64,000 nt of DNA, from assembly GCA_964581815.1 (NCBI GenBank), contig CAZORE010000009.1, positions 1 to 64,000 on the forward strand. The letters are read 5' to 3'. This stretch comes from Trebonia sp964581815 (lineage in GTDB: Bacteria; Actinomycetota; Actinomycetes; Streptosporangiales; Streptosporangiaceae). Below are positions 53,043-61,081 of this stretch, piece by piece (within the stretch, counting starts at the first letter, position 1; the number at the start of each line of letters is the position of its first letter). The translations under genes were made by a program, and so were the position numbers. The notes beneath the pieces were generated by a model. The model saw only the letters and a program-made list of their open reading frames with translations. It searched no databases and was not told the DNA's origin.

Positions 53043-53157
53043 AAAGCAGCTCCGAGGAGACGACACGGGGCACGCGCCACCGCGGCGCGGCACGAGGGGC
53101 CGACCTCAGAGCTTCAAGAGGTGTTCCGTCCGGCGGGGATAAGACGCAGCCATTATG
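53043..53157 (-). promoter_or_regulatory. ABC-F gene promoter and structured 5' leader
   Basis: On the minus strand CATAAT (53157-53152) is the best -10, giving a leader of about 100 nt before GTG 53042. The leader contains GC-rich complementary segments (for example GCCGCGCCGCGGTGGC near 53075-53090). ABC-F resistance genes are often controlled by ribosome-mediated attenuation in such leaders; no convincing leader peptide was found here. Confidence 0.4.
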
Positions 53158-53210
53158 CACCGCGGCCGCCATCCCTGCCAACGGGGTTTGCGCCGCCGGG
53201 CGGCGTCACC

Positions 53211-53227
53211 TCATCCGCTCAGGGTGA
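53211..53227 (+). promoter_or_regulatory. TCATCC-N5-GGGTGA dyad, site 2
   Basis: TCATCC GCTCA GGGTGA lies 62 nt before ATG 53290 of the hypothetical basic protein. It is the same dyad and spacing as sites at 43823, 53914 and 55376. Confidence 0.45.
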
Positions 53228-53289
53228 TCCGGGCCCGGGCCGCAGCCGGTAGCAATGGCCAGGTAAGGGCAACTGACAGGGGGAAGCAC

Positions 53290-53826
53290 ATGGACGAGTC
53301 CCTGCGCGCGGTACTCACCGTGGCGGAGCGGCTGATGGTCGACGAGACCGACAGGGACGCGCTCAACCGGCTCGACGAGGACGGGGCGATCGAGCTTGAG
53401 ACGCGGATCAGGCGGGCCCGCGACAAGTACGTCGGCCAGTACCGCCGGTCAGCGAGCGCGGCCGTGGCCGAGCACGGCGGCCGGGGCAAGGCCCGGCCGC
53501 GGAACGCCCGTGCGCTCGCGAAGGCGGAGGCGTTCGAACGGTCGCTGTCCTCGGTGAGTCACCGCGTCTCGGTGCTCGCCAGCAAGTCCGCGGCGCAGCT
53601 GCGCACGGAGCGGCTCGCCGCGGCAAAGGCCGGCCAGCAGGACGACTGGCCGGGCACCGGGCAGCGGGTACCAGCCCAGCGGCGCAAGGGACCCGAGATG
53701 ACACCGGAGCCAACCGGGGAGCGCGCGCTGCGCAACCCCGCCAGCGAGAAGCAGCGCGCGGGCACCAGGGCGGGCGGGGCGCGCCAGCAGGCGAAGCGGG
53801 ACAGCAAGCGGGCCGCGGCGCGCTAA
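53290..53826 (+). CDS. Hypothetical hydrophilic basic protein
   Basis: A 178-residue protein of no recognised family. The N-terminal half (1-110) is helical and amphipathic (MDESLRAVLTVAERLMVDET, IELETRIRRARDKYVGQYRR) and the C-terminal half is disordered and strongly basic (KQRAGTRAGGARQQAKRDSKRAAAR), so nucleic acid binding is possible. No membrane segment. GGGGGAAG precedes ATG 53290. The TCATCC-N5-GGGTGA dyad upstream links it to the HdeD genes. Confidence 0.55.
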   Translation: MDESLRAVLTVAERLMVDETDRDALNRLDEDGAIELETRIRRARDKYVGQYRRSASAAVAEHGGRGKARPRNARALAKAEAFERSLSSVSHRVSVLASKSAAQLRTERLAAAKAGQQDDWPGTGQRVPAQRRKGPEMTPEPTGERALRNPASEKQRAGTRAGGARQQAKRDSKRAAAR

Positions 53827-53913
53827 CGGCCGGCCCGGCCGATGCCGTTCACGCCGCGGCTGGCGGCCGGCCGGGGCCGGCCGGCGCAGGAGATCGCCGT
53901 CCTTGGCGGCATT

Positions 53914-53930
53914 TCATCCGCCGCGGGTGA
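53914..53930 (+). promoter_or_regulatory. TCATCC-N5-GGGTGA dyad, site 3
   Basis: TCATCC GCCGC GGGTGA lies 69 nt before ATG 54000 of the first HdeD gene. Over 20 bp it matches site 1 at 18 positions. Confidence 0.5.
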
Positions 53931-53999
53931 TGCGCGGCCGGGCCGCGCGGGCGGAGGCTGCTGCCTGTACTGGCAAACCCCCGGGAGGAGGACACGGTC

Positions 54000-54593
54000 A
54001 TGGCTACGCAGCGCCCGGCAGGGACGGGACGTCACCGGGTGCAGCCCTGGTGGCCAGTGTGGCGGGCCACGTTCACCGTGGGGCTCGTCACGACGGTTCT
54101 CGGCCTGATCGTCGCGTTCCGGCCCACCCAGTCACTCAGCGTGGTCATGGTGCTGTTCGGCCTGCTGCTGATCATCTCCGGGGCGTACCAGCTGGCCCGC
54201 GCGATCGGCAGCGCTGAGCGCGAGCGGCTCTGGCACGGCGTCGCCGCGGCGGCCTTCATCATCGCCGGGCTGGTGATGATCAGGCACATGCACTTCAGCC
54301 TGGCCGTCATCGGCCTGGTCATCGGGGCCACCTGGGTGCTGCAAGGGGTCGCGCTGCTCGCGCTGGCCCTGCTGATCGGGCCGGGCCCCCACGCCGGGTG
54401 GACGGCGTTCTTCGGCGTGGTGAGCCTGATCGCCGGTATCGTCGTGATGGCCGCGCCCGTCGTCTCGGTCGCGACGCTGACCAGCCTGGTGGGCGCCTGG
54501 TTCGTCATCATGGGCCTGCTGGAGATGCTCGGCGCCCTGCTGCCGCGCCCGGTGAGCACCAGGCCCGCGCCCGGCGAGCTGGCCGCCGGCTGA
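54000..54593 (+). CDS. HdeD family (DUF308) membrane protein, copy 1
   Basis: A 197-residue protein with six hydrophobic segments and duplicated DUF308 units (TVGLVTTVLGLIVAFRPTQSL; AAFIIAGLVMIRHMHFSLAVIG; FFGVVSLIAGIVVMAAP), as in the HdeD acid-resistance membrane protein. The role in actinomycetes is unknown but probably stress-related. ATG 54000 has GGAGGAGG. It converges on a paralogue with 47 bp between stops. Confidence 0.8.
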   Translation: MATQRPAGTGRHRVQPWWPVWRATFTVGLVTTVLGLIVAFRPTQSLSVVMVLFGLLLIISGAYQLARAIGSAERERLWHGVAAAAFIIAGLVMIRHMHFSLAVIGLVIGATWVLQGVALLALALLIGPGPHAGWTAFFGVVSLIAGIVVMAAPVVSVATLTSLVGAWFVIMGLLEMLGALLPRPVSTRPAPGELAAG

Positions 54594-54640
54594 GCCCGCT
54601 GCCCCGAGCGGCCACTCGAGGCAGCGGGGAGTGCGGCCCG

Positions 54641-55315
54641 TCAGCCCGGCATGTGGCGGCCCGCCGCGGAGGAGCCGCCGCCCGCCGTTTCCGTGTCCGG
54701 CACCTCGGTCTCCGCGCGCTGGCCGGGGACGCTGACCGGCCCGCTCGCCGCCTCGTCCCAGGTGTGCCTGGACATGAAGGCGTCGATCATCTGGAAGACG
54801 CCGATGACCGCGAACCAGATGCCGAGGAACGTGGTGAGGAACACGATGGAGGTGACCGGCACGGAGATGACGACGATCCCGGCGATCAGGCTGACGATGC
54901 CGAAGAAGACCGACCAGCCGGTCCGGCCGCCGCGGCGCGTGATGCCGCCGATCAGCGACGAGATGCCCTGGATGATCCAGGTGAAGCCGACGAACAGGCC
55001 GATCAGCGCCAGGCTGTACTGCAGGTGGCGGATCAAGACGGTGCCGGCCACGATGAACAGCACGCCGGCGATGGCCCGCCACGCACGGTGACCCTCCGGC
55101 GCGTCGATCGCCGCGACGATGTGGAACACGCCGGAGAACATCATCAGGATGCCGATCAGGACGCTGATCACGACGAGCGACCCCGACGGCCGGAAGGCCA
55201 CGATGACGCCGAGGATCAGAGTCGCCAGGCCCATCAGGAAGGATGCCTTCCAGCTGTGCAGCCGCCAGGGCGCCGAGTCCGACAGCGATGCCTCAGCGGG
55301 ACGTTCGGATTCCAT
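54641..55315 (-). CDS. HdeD family (DUF308) membrane protein, copy 2
   Basis: A 224-residue paralogue of the facing gene with the same six-segment plan (LMGLATLILGVIVAFRPSGSL; LFIVAGTVLIRHLQYSLALIG; FFGIVSLIAGIVVISVP) and a longer polar C-terminus (about 190-224). The pair arose by inverted duplication or tail-to-tail insertion. A TCATCC-N5-GGGTGA dyad lies 60 bp upstream of its start. Confidence 0.8.
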   Translation of the reverse strand: MESERPAEASLSDSAPWRLHSWKASFLMGLATLILGVIVAFRPSGSLVVISVLIGILMMFSGVFHIVAAIDAPEGHRAWRAIAGVLFIVAGTVLIRHLQYSLALIGLFVGFTWIIQGISSLIGGITRRGGRTGWSVFFGIVSLIAGIVVISVPVTSIVFLTTFLGIWFAVIGVFQMIDAFMSRHTWDEAASGPVSVPGQRAETEVPDTETAGGGSSAAGRHMPG

Positions 55316-55375
55316 GTCTTCCGCCTCTCCTGGAGGATATGGCGTCAGAATTTCCCTTCGCCGGGGTCGGGTGCC

Positions 55376-55392
55376 TCATCCCACGCGGGTGA
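55376..55392. promoter_or_regulatory. TCATCC-N5-GGGTGA dyad, site 4
   Basis: TCATCC CACGC GGGTGA lies between the divergent HdeD copy 2 (start 55315, minus) and the unknown gene at 55501 (plus), so it could serve either. Confidence 0.5.
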
Positions 55393-55500
55393 ATTTGCGT
55401 GCCTTGCCGTGCGGCAATTCGGCATGTTTCGCCGGACATGAACACATTTGCGTGCCCGGGACGGCGCAAACGGGCCGCATTTCCTTTAGCATCACTTCCC

Positions 55501-56538
55501 GTGAGTCCAGAGCTGATCGAGCGCGCCATCCGGTTGCGTCACGGGCTCGGCGCGGCCGGCGGCCTCGCCGCCGTTGAGCGGTTCATCGGCACGCAACGGG
55601 GGCTCAGCCAGGCCGACCGCGACCTGGTGCTCGACTGGGCGGACAACAGCGTGCGCGGCGTCTTCGAGGTCCGCGCCGTGACTTCAGCCACGGGCGGGCC
55701 GGCCGGGGCGGTCAGCGCGCTCAACCTGGTCGACGACCTCGACTACCTGGTCCACGGCCTGACCCCGGGGGCGGCCTCGCCTGGCGGCTTCTTCGCGGCC
55801 ACCCTGCTGCCGCTCGCTGACGATGACTCGGCCTGGCTCGCCGCCGGCGACGAGATCGGCTACCCGAAGGCCGACGCCCGCCAGGTCGCCCGCCTCGCCA
55901 TCGACCTGGCCACCCGCGAGCCCGACCTGGTCTTCCGCAACCAGGAGAAGGCCACCCAGGGCTGGGCGTACATGCGGCGCGACCGGGAGGAGTTCGTGGC
56001 GTTCTTCGGCGCCGACGAGCTCGTGCTGCCGACCCTGGAGGCCGAGGGCAGGCTGAACGCCTACTACAAGATGCGCCGCGACTCCGCGCTCGCCGCGCGG
56101 GGCAGGCACCGGGCGGTCAGCGACGCCGGCGAGACGTCGTTCGTCATGCCCGAGGGCTTCTTCGAGTTCGACACGGTGGGCATCATCTACGACGAGGTCG
56201 ACGGGTTCGTGGTGGTGCCCGAGTACGGCATGCTGCGCGAGCTGTTCGCCGACCCGGCGCTCGCCGCCGACCCGCGGTACGCCAACGTGCTGCGCGCCTA
56301 CCTGCGCGAGGAAAGCATCCCGCCGCTGCCGCTGCGCCGCCTGGCGGCGGCCTTCCCCGGCAACGTCGACGCGGTCTTCCGCCGGGTCCTCGGCAACAGG
56401 AACTTCAGCTGGAGCCAGAACGGGGGCGGGCTGCTCAAGAAGCGCAAGCCCGGCTACTACCGGGCGGACCCGACGCCCGGCGTCGCAGTGCTCAGCGACC
56501 GGGTACTGGCCCTGGCCAAGGGGCCGGCGCCGGCCTGA
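55501..56538 (+). CDS. Uncharacterised protein
   Basis: A 345-residue soluble protein that I cannot place in a named family with confidence. It has a helical N-terminus (ELIERAIRLRHGLGAAGGLAAVERFIG), then an alpha/beta part (VRGVFEVRAVTS, LNLVDDLDYLVHG, GGFFAATLLPL) that resembles proteins sometimes found with SEC-C motifs, and a C-terminal helical part with the Lys-rich GGLLKKRKPGYYR. No cysteines of a SEC-C motif are present. GTG 55501 is 8 nt after TAGCAT (55487-55492), a leaderless start. Confidence 0.6.
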   Translation: MSPELIERAIRLRHGLGAAGGLAAVERFIGTQRGLSQADRDLVLDWADNSVRGVFEVRAVTSATGGPAGAVSALNLVDDLDYLVHGLTPGAASPGGFFAATLLPLADDDSAWLAAGDEIGYPKADARQVARLAIDLATREPDLVFRNQEKATQGWAYMRRDREEFVAFFGADELVLPTLEAEGRLNAYYKMRRDSALAARGRHRAVSDAGETSFVMPEGFFEFDTVGIIYDEVDGFVVVPEYGMLRELFADPALAADPRYANVLRAYLREESIPPLPLRRLAAAFPGNVDAVFRRVLGNRNFSWSQNGGGLLKKRKPGYYRADPTPGVAVLSDRVLALAKGPAPA

Positions 56539-56541
56539 GGC

Positions 56542-57501
56542 TCACGCCTGCGCGGTCCCCGGCGGTACGAAGTCCGGGTCGAGCTCGATGAAGGTGTCGA
56601 TCACGCCCAGGTAGGCGAACGCGGCGAGGGTCCACGGCGCCTGCTCGCCGTTGAGGCCTGGCCCGGGGACCGGAGCATTCAGCAGGCCGTTCACCAGGGC
56701 GGTATCCGACGCCCCGCCAAGTCCCGTCCCGCTTTCCCCGGCGGCAATGCCTGGGCTGAGCTGGCCCGGGCCTGCGCTTTCCCCGGCGGCGCGCTCCCTG
56801 GCGGCACTGGCGGGGCCGGCGTCGTCCTTGGCGCTGTCCGTCATCCCCATGGCGGCCTGGACCTGGACGTTGCGCAGCGCAAGCGACTGGACGAGCAGGC
56901 CGCCGGCCAGCTGCACGTGGTCCAGGGTGTAGGCCGGGTCGCGCAGCCGGAGCCCGATCACCTGCGAGATCTGCCCGAGCACGGCGACCAGCGACTCCCG
57001 TGACCGTCGCTGCGAGTCTTCGAGGGCGGCCGCGATCCGCCTGCGCGCCATGCCGCTGCTCGTGGAGCCGAGGGTCGCGGTCAGCGCCATTTGCAGGCGC
57101 CACGTCAGGGACTCGGTCAGTGCCGCGTAGTTCCTGGCGACCGAGAGCCGCACTACCTCGCACATCAGCGTCCGGCGCCCGTCAGGCGTGGCGAGCAGGT
57201 GCATGTTCTCCTGGATGACCCGCCCGATGATGGTGACCGTCTCGGGGTCGAAGATCGTACGGTCGGCGAATGAGCTCCCCGGGCCGGCCAGGTAACAGAG
57301 CAGGTCCTCGGTGTACTCCTCGCGGTAGGGCCACAGCCGGTACACCGAGCTGCGCGGCACCCGAGCCCGCTGGATGACCTCCTCGAGCCGCAGGTGCTCG
57401 ATGGTGAGCGCCGCGCCGGCCTCCAGGGCCAGCTCCCGCCCGGCGTCAAGCATCCGCTGCCTGACCTCTTCCGCCGCTACCCGCTCAGGCCGGGCCGTCA
57501 T
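56542..57501 (-). CDS. TetR-like transcriptional regulator with long C-terminus
   Basis: A 319-residue regulator. The N-terminal helix-turn-helix is RQRMLDAGRELALEAGAALTIEHLRLEEVIQRARVPRSSVYRLWPYREEY (about 15-64). The ligand domain runs to about 210, and an unusual Ala/Gly/Ser-rich stretch (about 220-285) precedes a final helical segment (APWTLAAFAYLGVIDTFIEL). Its stop lies 3 bp from that of the convergent unknown gene. The upstream region has four TTGAGAC-type half-sites that are probably its operators. Confidence 0.75.
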   Translation of the reverse strand: MTARPERVAAEEVRQRMLDAGRELALEAGAALTIEHLRLEEVIQRARVPRSSVYRLWPYREEYTEDLLCYLAGPGSSFADRTIFDPETVTIIGRVIQENMHLLATPDGRRTLMCEVVRLSVARNYAALTESLTWRLQMALTATLGSTSSGMARRRIAAALEDSQRRSRESLVAVLGQISQVIGLRLRDPAYTLDHVQLAGGLLVQSLALRNVQVQAAMGMTDSAKDDAGPASAARERAAGESAGPGQLSPGIAAGESGTGLGGASDTALVNGLLNAPVPGPGLNGEQAPWTLAAFAYLGVIDTFIELDPDFVPPGTAQA

Positions 57502-57528
57502 GGCCTCGCCCCACCCTCCGCCGCATTA

Positions 57529-57637
57529 TTGAGACCGCATCTTCATCTAAAAGTACCGTGCAACTGCACTGTGCATGAGACATTAGACTCAGTGTCTCAA
57601 CTTGTCGGAGGTCGAGGGGGCCCTGACAGGTTGAGAC
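57529..57637. promoter_or_regulatory. TTGAGAC half-site cluster upstream of the TetR gene
   Basis: TTGAGACC (57529-57536), TGAGACA (57576-57582), TGTCTCA (57593-57599) and GTTGAGAC (57630-57637) are four copies of one half-site in 109 bp. The middle pair forms a perfect dyad with 10-bp spacer; the last pair forms 13-bp arms (57594-57606 with 57625-57637, one mismatch). A short palindrome TGCACTGTGCA lies at 57565-57575. Autoregulation is likely. Confidence 0.6.
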
Positions 57638-57903
57638 CAAGACGGCCCTTGAGGGGGAGGGCCGGGACCGGCCGGGCGCGGCGTGCACGTCGCGCCCGGC
57701 CCGTCCCGCACCTCCGAGCCCCGNNNNNNNNNNNNNNNNNNNNNNNNNNNNNNNNNNNNNNNNNNNNNNNNNNNNNNNNNNNNNNNNNNNNNNNNNNNNN
57801 NNNNNNNNNNNNNNNNNNNNNNNGAGGCCCCTGATGCCCCCGGGGGCAGCGTGGCCCGAGATGCGAGTCCCCGTCTCCGCGCCGGGCCGCTGGCCATGAT
57901 CCG
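57638..57903. other. Gene-free stretch with scaffold gap (57724-57823)
   Basis: Contains a 100-N gap whose edges do not overlap. The known sequence is GC-rich with small stems and no convincing coding frame. Confidence 0.6.
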
Positions 57904-57939
57904 GAAGGCTTAATGGCATTATCACGCCATTAAGCCTTC
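57904..57939. repeat. 14-bp perfect inverted repeat in an isolated AT-richer island
   Basis: The arms 57904-57917 and 57926-57939 (GGCTTAATGGC within) are exact complements around the 8-nt loop ATTATCAC. A CATGATCATG palindrome follows at 57957-57966. It is more than 160 bp from the SDR gene's stop and 400 bp from the TetR start, so neither gene explains it. Confidence 0.8.
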
Positions 57940-58020
57940 ACGACTCCACAACCCTTCATGATCATGCCGACCGGGCGGGCGGCTGCCGCGAGGTGACGGC
58001 CGCGGACTGGGTGCCGCGCC

Positions 58021-58063
58021 GGGCGGGCGCGATGTCAAGCCGCCACTCCGGTCGCGCCCGCCC
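58021..58063. terminator. 12-bp perfect hairpin after the SDR gene
   Basis: GGGCGGGCGCGA (58021-58032) pairs with TCGCGCCCGCCC (58052-58063) with a 19-nt loop. It lies just beyond the stop of the minus-strand SDR gene and is the likely terminator. Confidence 0.6.
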
Positions 58064-58099
58064 CGAGCTGCGTGGCTCAGGCTGGAGCCTGCCGGAGGC

Positions 58100-58759
58100 T
58101 TAGTAGGCGACGGTGAAGCGGGTGCGGTGGTGGCGAGGGCGCTCGATCTCATCTACGAACGCCAGGGCGAAGTCCGCGCCGGAGATCTCCGACTTGCCGG
58201 ACTCGTCGGTCAGCAGGACGTCCCCGCCCACCCGGTACTTGCCGGTCGGCTCGCCCGGGTTGTAGGAACCGAACCCGGCGGCGGGGGAGACGAAGAACCA
58301 GTCCGCCCCGGTCGCGTCGGCCCGCAGCGCCTCGAGCGCCTCGGCCGCGCTGCCCGCCTCTCCCTTGAACTGGTCGGGGAACTCGGGCGTGTCGATCAGC
58401 CGCGGGCCGCCCTCGGCGACGAGCAGCGACGCGGCGCCGCCCACCACGCCGAGCCGCGTGCCGTGCGCCGCCGCGGCGCGGGTCAGCGCGGGGAACGCGT
58501 CGAGCAGCTTGACGCCGTCGCCGCTGCCGCCCGGGGCGAAGCGTATCGAGACCACGATGACGTCCGCCTCGGCCGCGACCTGGTCGGCGAGCGCGGCATC
58601 GTGCACCGAGCCCTCGCGGAACTCAAGGTCCGGCCCGCCGGCCGTGCCGTCCGGCAGCATCCTGGTGACGGAGACGACCCGGTGCCCGCGCCTGAGCGCC
58701 TCGTCCCTGATGGCGGACCCCGCGTACCCGGTCCCGCCGAAGATCGCGATCGTGCTCAT
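58100..58759 (-). CDS. NAD(P)-binding, NmrA/SDR-like protein
   Basis: A 219-residue atypical short-chain dehydrogenase. The Rossmann motif IAIFGGTGYAGSAIRDEALRRGHRV (about 4-28) is clear, then LGVVGGAASLLV and DWFFVSPAAGFG. The Tyr-x3-Lys catalytic pair is absent, so it is in the NmrA/YwnB-like group that binds NAD(P) and may sense redox or act on flavin-like substrates. GGAGGGG precedes ATG 58759. Confidence 0.8.
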   Translation of the reverse strand: MSTIAIFGGTGYAGSAIRDEALRRGHRVVSVTRMLPDGTAGGPDLEFREGSVHDAALADQVAAEADVIVVSIRFAPGGSGDGVKLLDAFPALTRAAAAHGTRLGVVGGAASLLVAEGGPRLIDTPEFPDQFKGEAGSAAEALEALRADATGADWFFVSPAAGFGSYNPGEPTGKYRVGGDVLLTDESGKSEISGADFALAFVDEIERPRHHRTRFTVAY

Positions 58760-59220
58760 GGTGACCCCTCCACTCTGTCGCCCCGCGAGGCTGTCTCCGG
58801 GGCCCCACTCAGCATCAAGTAGCTGTGCAGCAGCGATTAATCAGAAAGCCGCGGTGGTTATTTCAGTCCCGCCACAGGAAACGAGCCCGGTTCCTTGCGC
58901 CCCCGGACAATGGCGGCCCCGCGCACGGCCAGCCGGGTTCTGCCCAAGACGGCGGACATTCAGGCACACCGGGATGTACCCGAGTGTCCACTGTCCTTGC
59001 GCCGCTCGACACTAGATAACAGCAAGAAGCGCGGGGCGCGGGGCGCGGGGCGCGNNNNNNNNNNNNNNNNNNNNNNNNNNNNNNNNNNNNNNNNNNNNNN
59101 NNNNNNNNNNNNNNNNNNNNNNNNNNNNNNNNNNNNNNNNNNNNNNNNNNNNNNGCCGTAGCCGGTCCGGGCGGGCGCCCGGCCAACAGCACCAGCCCCT
59201 AGCGGTGACTCGGGCCGCGG
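58760..59220. other. Gene-free stretch with scaffold gap (59055-59154)
   Basis: No credible gene. Features seen: a 7-bp tandem repeat GCGGGGC (three full units, 59031-59054) running into the 100-N gap, which explains the assembly break, and a 16-mer GATAACAGCAAGAAGC (59015-59030) identical to 42973-42988 at the end of the phosphotriesterase gene. Confidence 0.6.
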
Positions 59221-60918
59221 CTAGGCGCCCGCGTTGGTGGCTGCCGCCGGGGACTGGGCGTCGAGCCAGGCCGCGATGCTGCCGGAGAGCGTCGGCATCG
59301 GGAGCGAGCCGTGGTCGAGGACGGCGGCGTGGAAGGCGGGCAGCGAGAACGCGGGCCCGAGGCGGCGGCGGGCATCCTCGCGCAGACGCTCGATCTCCAG
59401 CTTGCCGGTGAGGTAGGCGAGCGCCTGCCCGGGCATCACGATGTACCGGTCGATCTCTGCCGCCATGAACTCCGCCGGCATGGGCACGTGCTCCACCGCG
59501 TAGGCCACGGCCTGCTCGCGGCTCCAGCCGAACGCGTGCAGCCCGGTGTCGACCACCAGCCGGGCGGCGCGCATCAGGGACGCGGTGACCGCGCCGAGCA
59601 GGCCCCGGTCGTCGGTGTACAGCCCGGCCTCCTCGGCCAGCTGCTCGGCGTACAGGCCCCAGCCCTCGGAGAACACCGGCAGGCTGCGCTGGCGCTGCAG
59701 CGCGGGCAGCGCGTCGAGCAGCTGGAGCCGGGACAGCTGGAGGTGATGGCCGGGCACCGCCTCGTGGAAGGCCACGACGTCGATGTCCCAGCCGGTGCCC
59801 GCGGTGGGCAGCTTGGTGTTAAACCAGAACGTGCCTGGCCGTCCGCCGTCCAGCCGCGGCGGCGTGTAGTGCGGCGCGGCGCCGGCCAGGGCCACCACGT
59901 CGGGCATCGGCGTTACCGCGCACGGCGGGGGGAGCGGCGCGGGGAAGAACGCGGGCGCGCGCTCCTCGGCCCGCCGCACGGCGGTCACGGCCCGCGCGAC
60001 CGCCTCATCCGGGGTGATCTGCCCGGCCGCCCCCCTGATCGCGGCCATGACCTCGGCCAGGCCGGACAGCCCGAGCCTCCGGCCGAGCTCCACCGCCCGC
60101 GCCTCGAGCGCCGCCACGTGATCGAGCCCGGTCTGGTGCAGTTCCCGCGCGGACAACGGCAGCGTGGTGTAGACCCTGATGGCCCGCGCGTAGTCGGCGT
60201 CGCCGCCCGGCAGCCAGCGCAGCCCGGCGTGCTCGGCCGGCCGGGCCCGCGGCAGCAGCTCCCTGACGAAGGCCGTCCACCGGGCGAGCGCCGGGTACAC
60301 CACGTCGGTCGCCGCCGCCAGGCGGTCCGCCTCCCAGGCGGTCACCCGGTCCCGGTCCCAGCCCTGCGGCGGCCGCGGTGACAGCAGCGGGCTGGCGCCC
60401 GGGCCGTCGGCCAGCAGCCGCTCCGCCCAGGTGACCGCCTCCTGCGCCAGCGGCGCGACCGGCAGCCGCCCCTTGGCCGCACCCGCCCGCAGCCGCTCGG
60501 TGACCTGGCCGATCCAGGTGCCGCTGCGCCGCAGCCGGGTCACGTACGCCTCGGCGGCGGCCTCGTCCATGAGCACGGTCCGCGCCGCCGTCGCGAGCAG
60601 CACGGGCGGCCCCGTGTACTGCATGGGCGTCACGGTGTGCTCATCGGCCGCCAGGTCGACCAGCGCCACCTCCTGAGCGGCCATCTCCGCCACGCAGTCG
60701 AGGGTCACCGCGTCGGCGACGGCGAGCCCGCCCCGGTCGACGGCGCCGGCCTCGCCGAGGAACCGGCCGGCCTCGGCCCGCCAGGCCTGCTGGCCTTCCG
60801 GGCTGTCGTCGGGCATCAGCTCGTCGTAGCCGGGGATGCCGTACATGGTCGCGGCGAGCGGGTGGACCCGCAGCCACCGCGCGTGGAAACGGTCGGCCAG
60901 CTCACGTGGTGTGCTCAT
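59221..60918 (-). CDS. DUF885 family metallopeptidase-like protein
   Basis: A 565-residue mostly helical protein of the DUF885 family, related to M32-type zinc carboxypeptidases. The zinc site is VAFHEAVPGHHLQLSRLQ (about 382-399, HExxxGHH) with a downstream EGWGLYAEQLAEEAG (about 421-435). The C-terminus contains EFMAAEIDRYIVMPGQALAYLTGKLEI, also typical. It probably hydrolyses peptides or amides in the cytoplasm, as no signal peptide is seen. Confidence 0.8.
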   Translation of the reverse strand: MSTPRELADRFHARWLRVHPLAATMYGIPGYDELMPDDSPEGQQAWRAEAGRFLGEAGAVDRGGLAVADAVTLDCVAEMAAQEVALVDLAADEHTVTPMQYTGPPVLLATAARTVLMDEAAAEAYVTRLRRSGTWIGQVTERLRAGAAKGRLPVAPLAQEAVTWAERLLADGPGASPLLSPRPPQGWDRDRVTAWEADRLAAATDVVYPALARWTAFVRELLPRARPAEHAGLRWLPGGDADYARAIRVYTTLPLSARELHQTGLDHVAALEARAVELGRRLGLSGLAEVMAAIRGAAGQITPDEAVARAVTAVRRAEERAPAFFPAPLPPPCAVTPMPDVVALAGAAPHYTPPRLDGGRPGTFWFNTKLPTAGTGWDIDVVAFHEAVPGHHLQLSRLQLLDALPALQRQRSLPVFSEGWGLYAEQLAEEAGLYTDDRGLLGAVTASLMRAARLVVDTGLHAFGWSREQAVAYAVEHVPMPAEFMAAEIDRYIVMPGQALAYLTGKLEIERLREDARRRLGPAFSLPAFHAAVLDHGSLPMPTLSGSIAAWLDAQSPAAATNAGA

Positions 60919-61001
60919 GGAAACGCCCCGGGGGTTCTCGACGACGTGACCGGGCGATCATACCGGCGATGCCGCCCGGCCCTGGGTGACCGGCGAAGCA
61001 C

Positions 61002-61072
61002 TGCGAGCCCTTCTCTCCCGACGATCTCGGTTGGCGGTCCTTGGGGGGCCGGGCAGGAGAGAAGGGCTCGCA
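61002..61072. repeat. 17-bp perfect inverted repeat in a divergent intergenic region
   Basis: The arms 61002-61018 and 61056-61072 are exact complements with a 37-nt loop. The two flanking genes point away from it, so it is not a terminator for either. It could be the stem of a small RNA, an attenuator in a long leader, or a bound operator. Two further short stems may form in the loop. Confidence 0.8.
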
Positions 61073-61081
61073 CGTTCCGTG

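Noticed and set aside
58825..59019. 64-codon plus-strand frame ending at TAA 59017-59019
   Set aside because: No RBS or promoter, no protein-like composition, and it runs into a gap region; coincidental stop at a repeated 16-mer.
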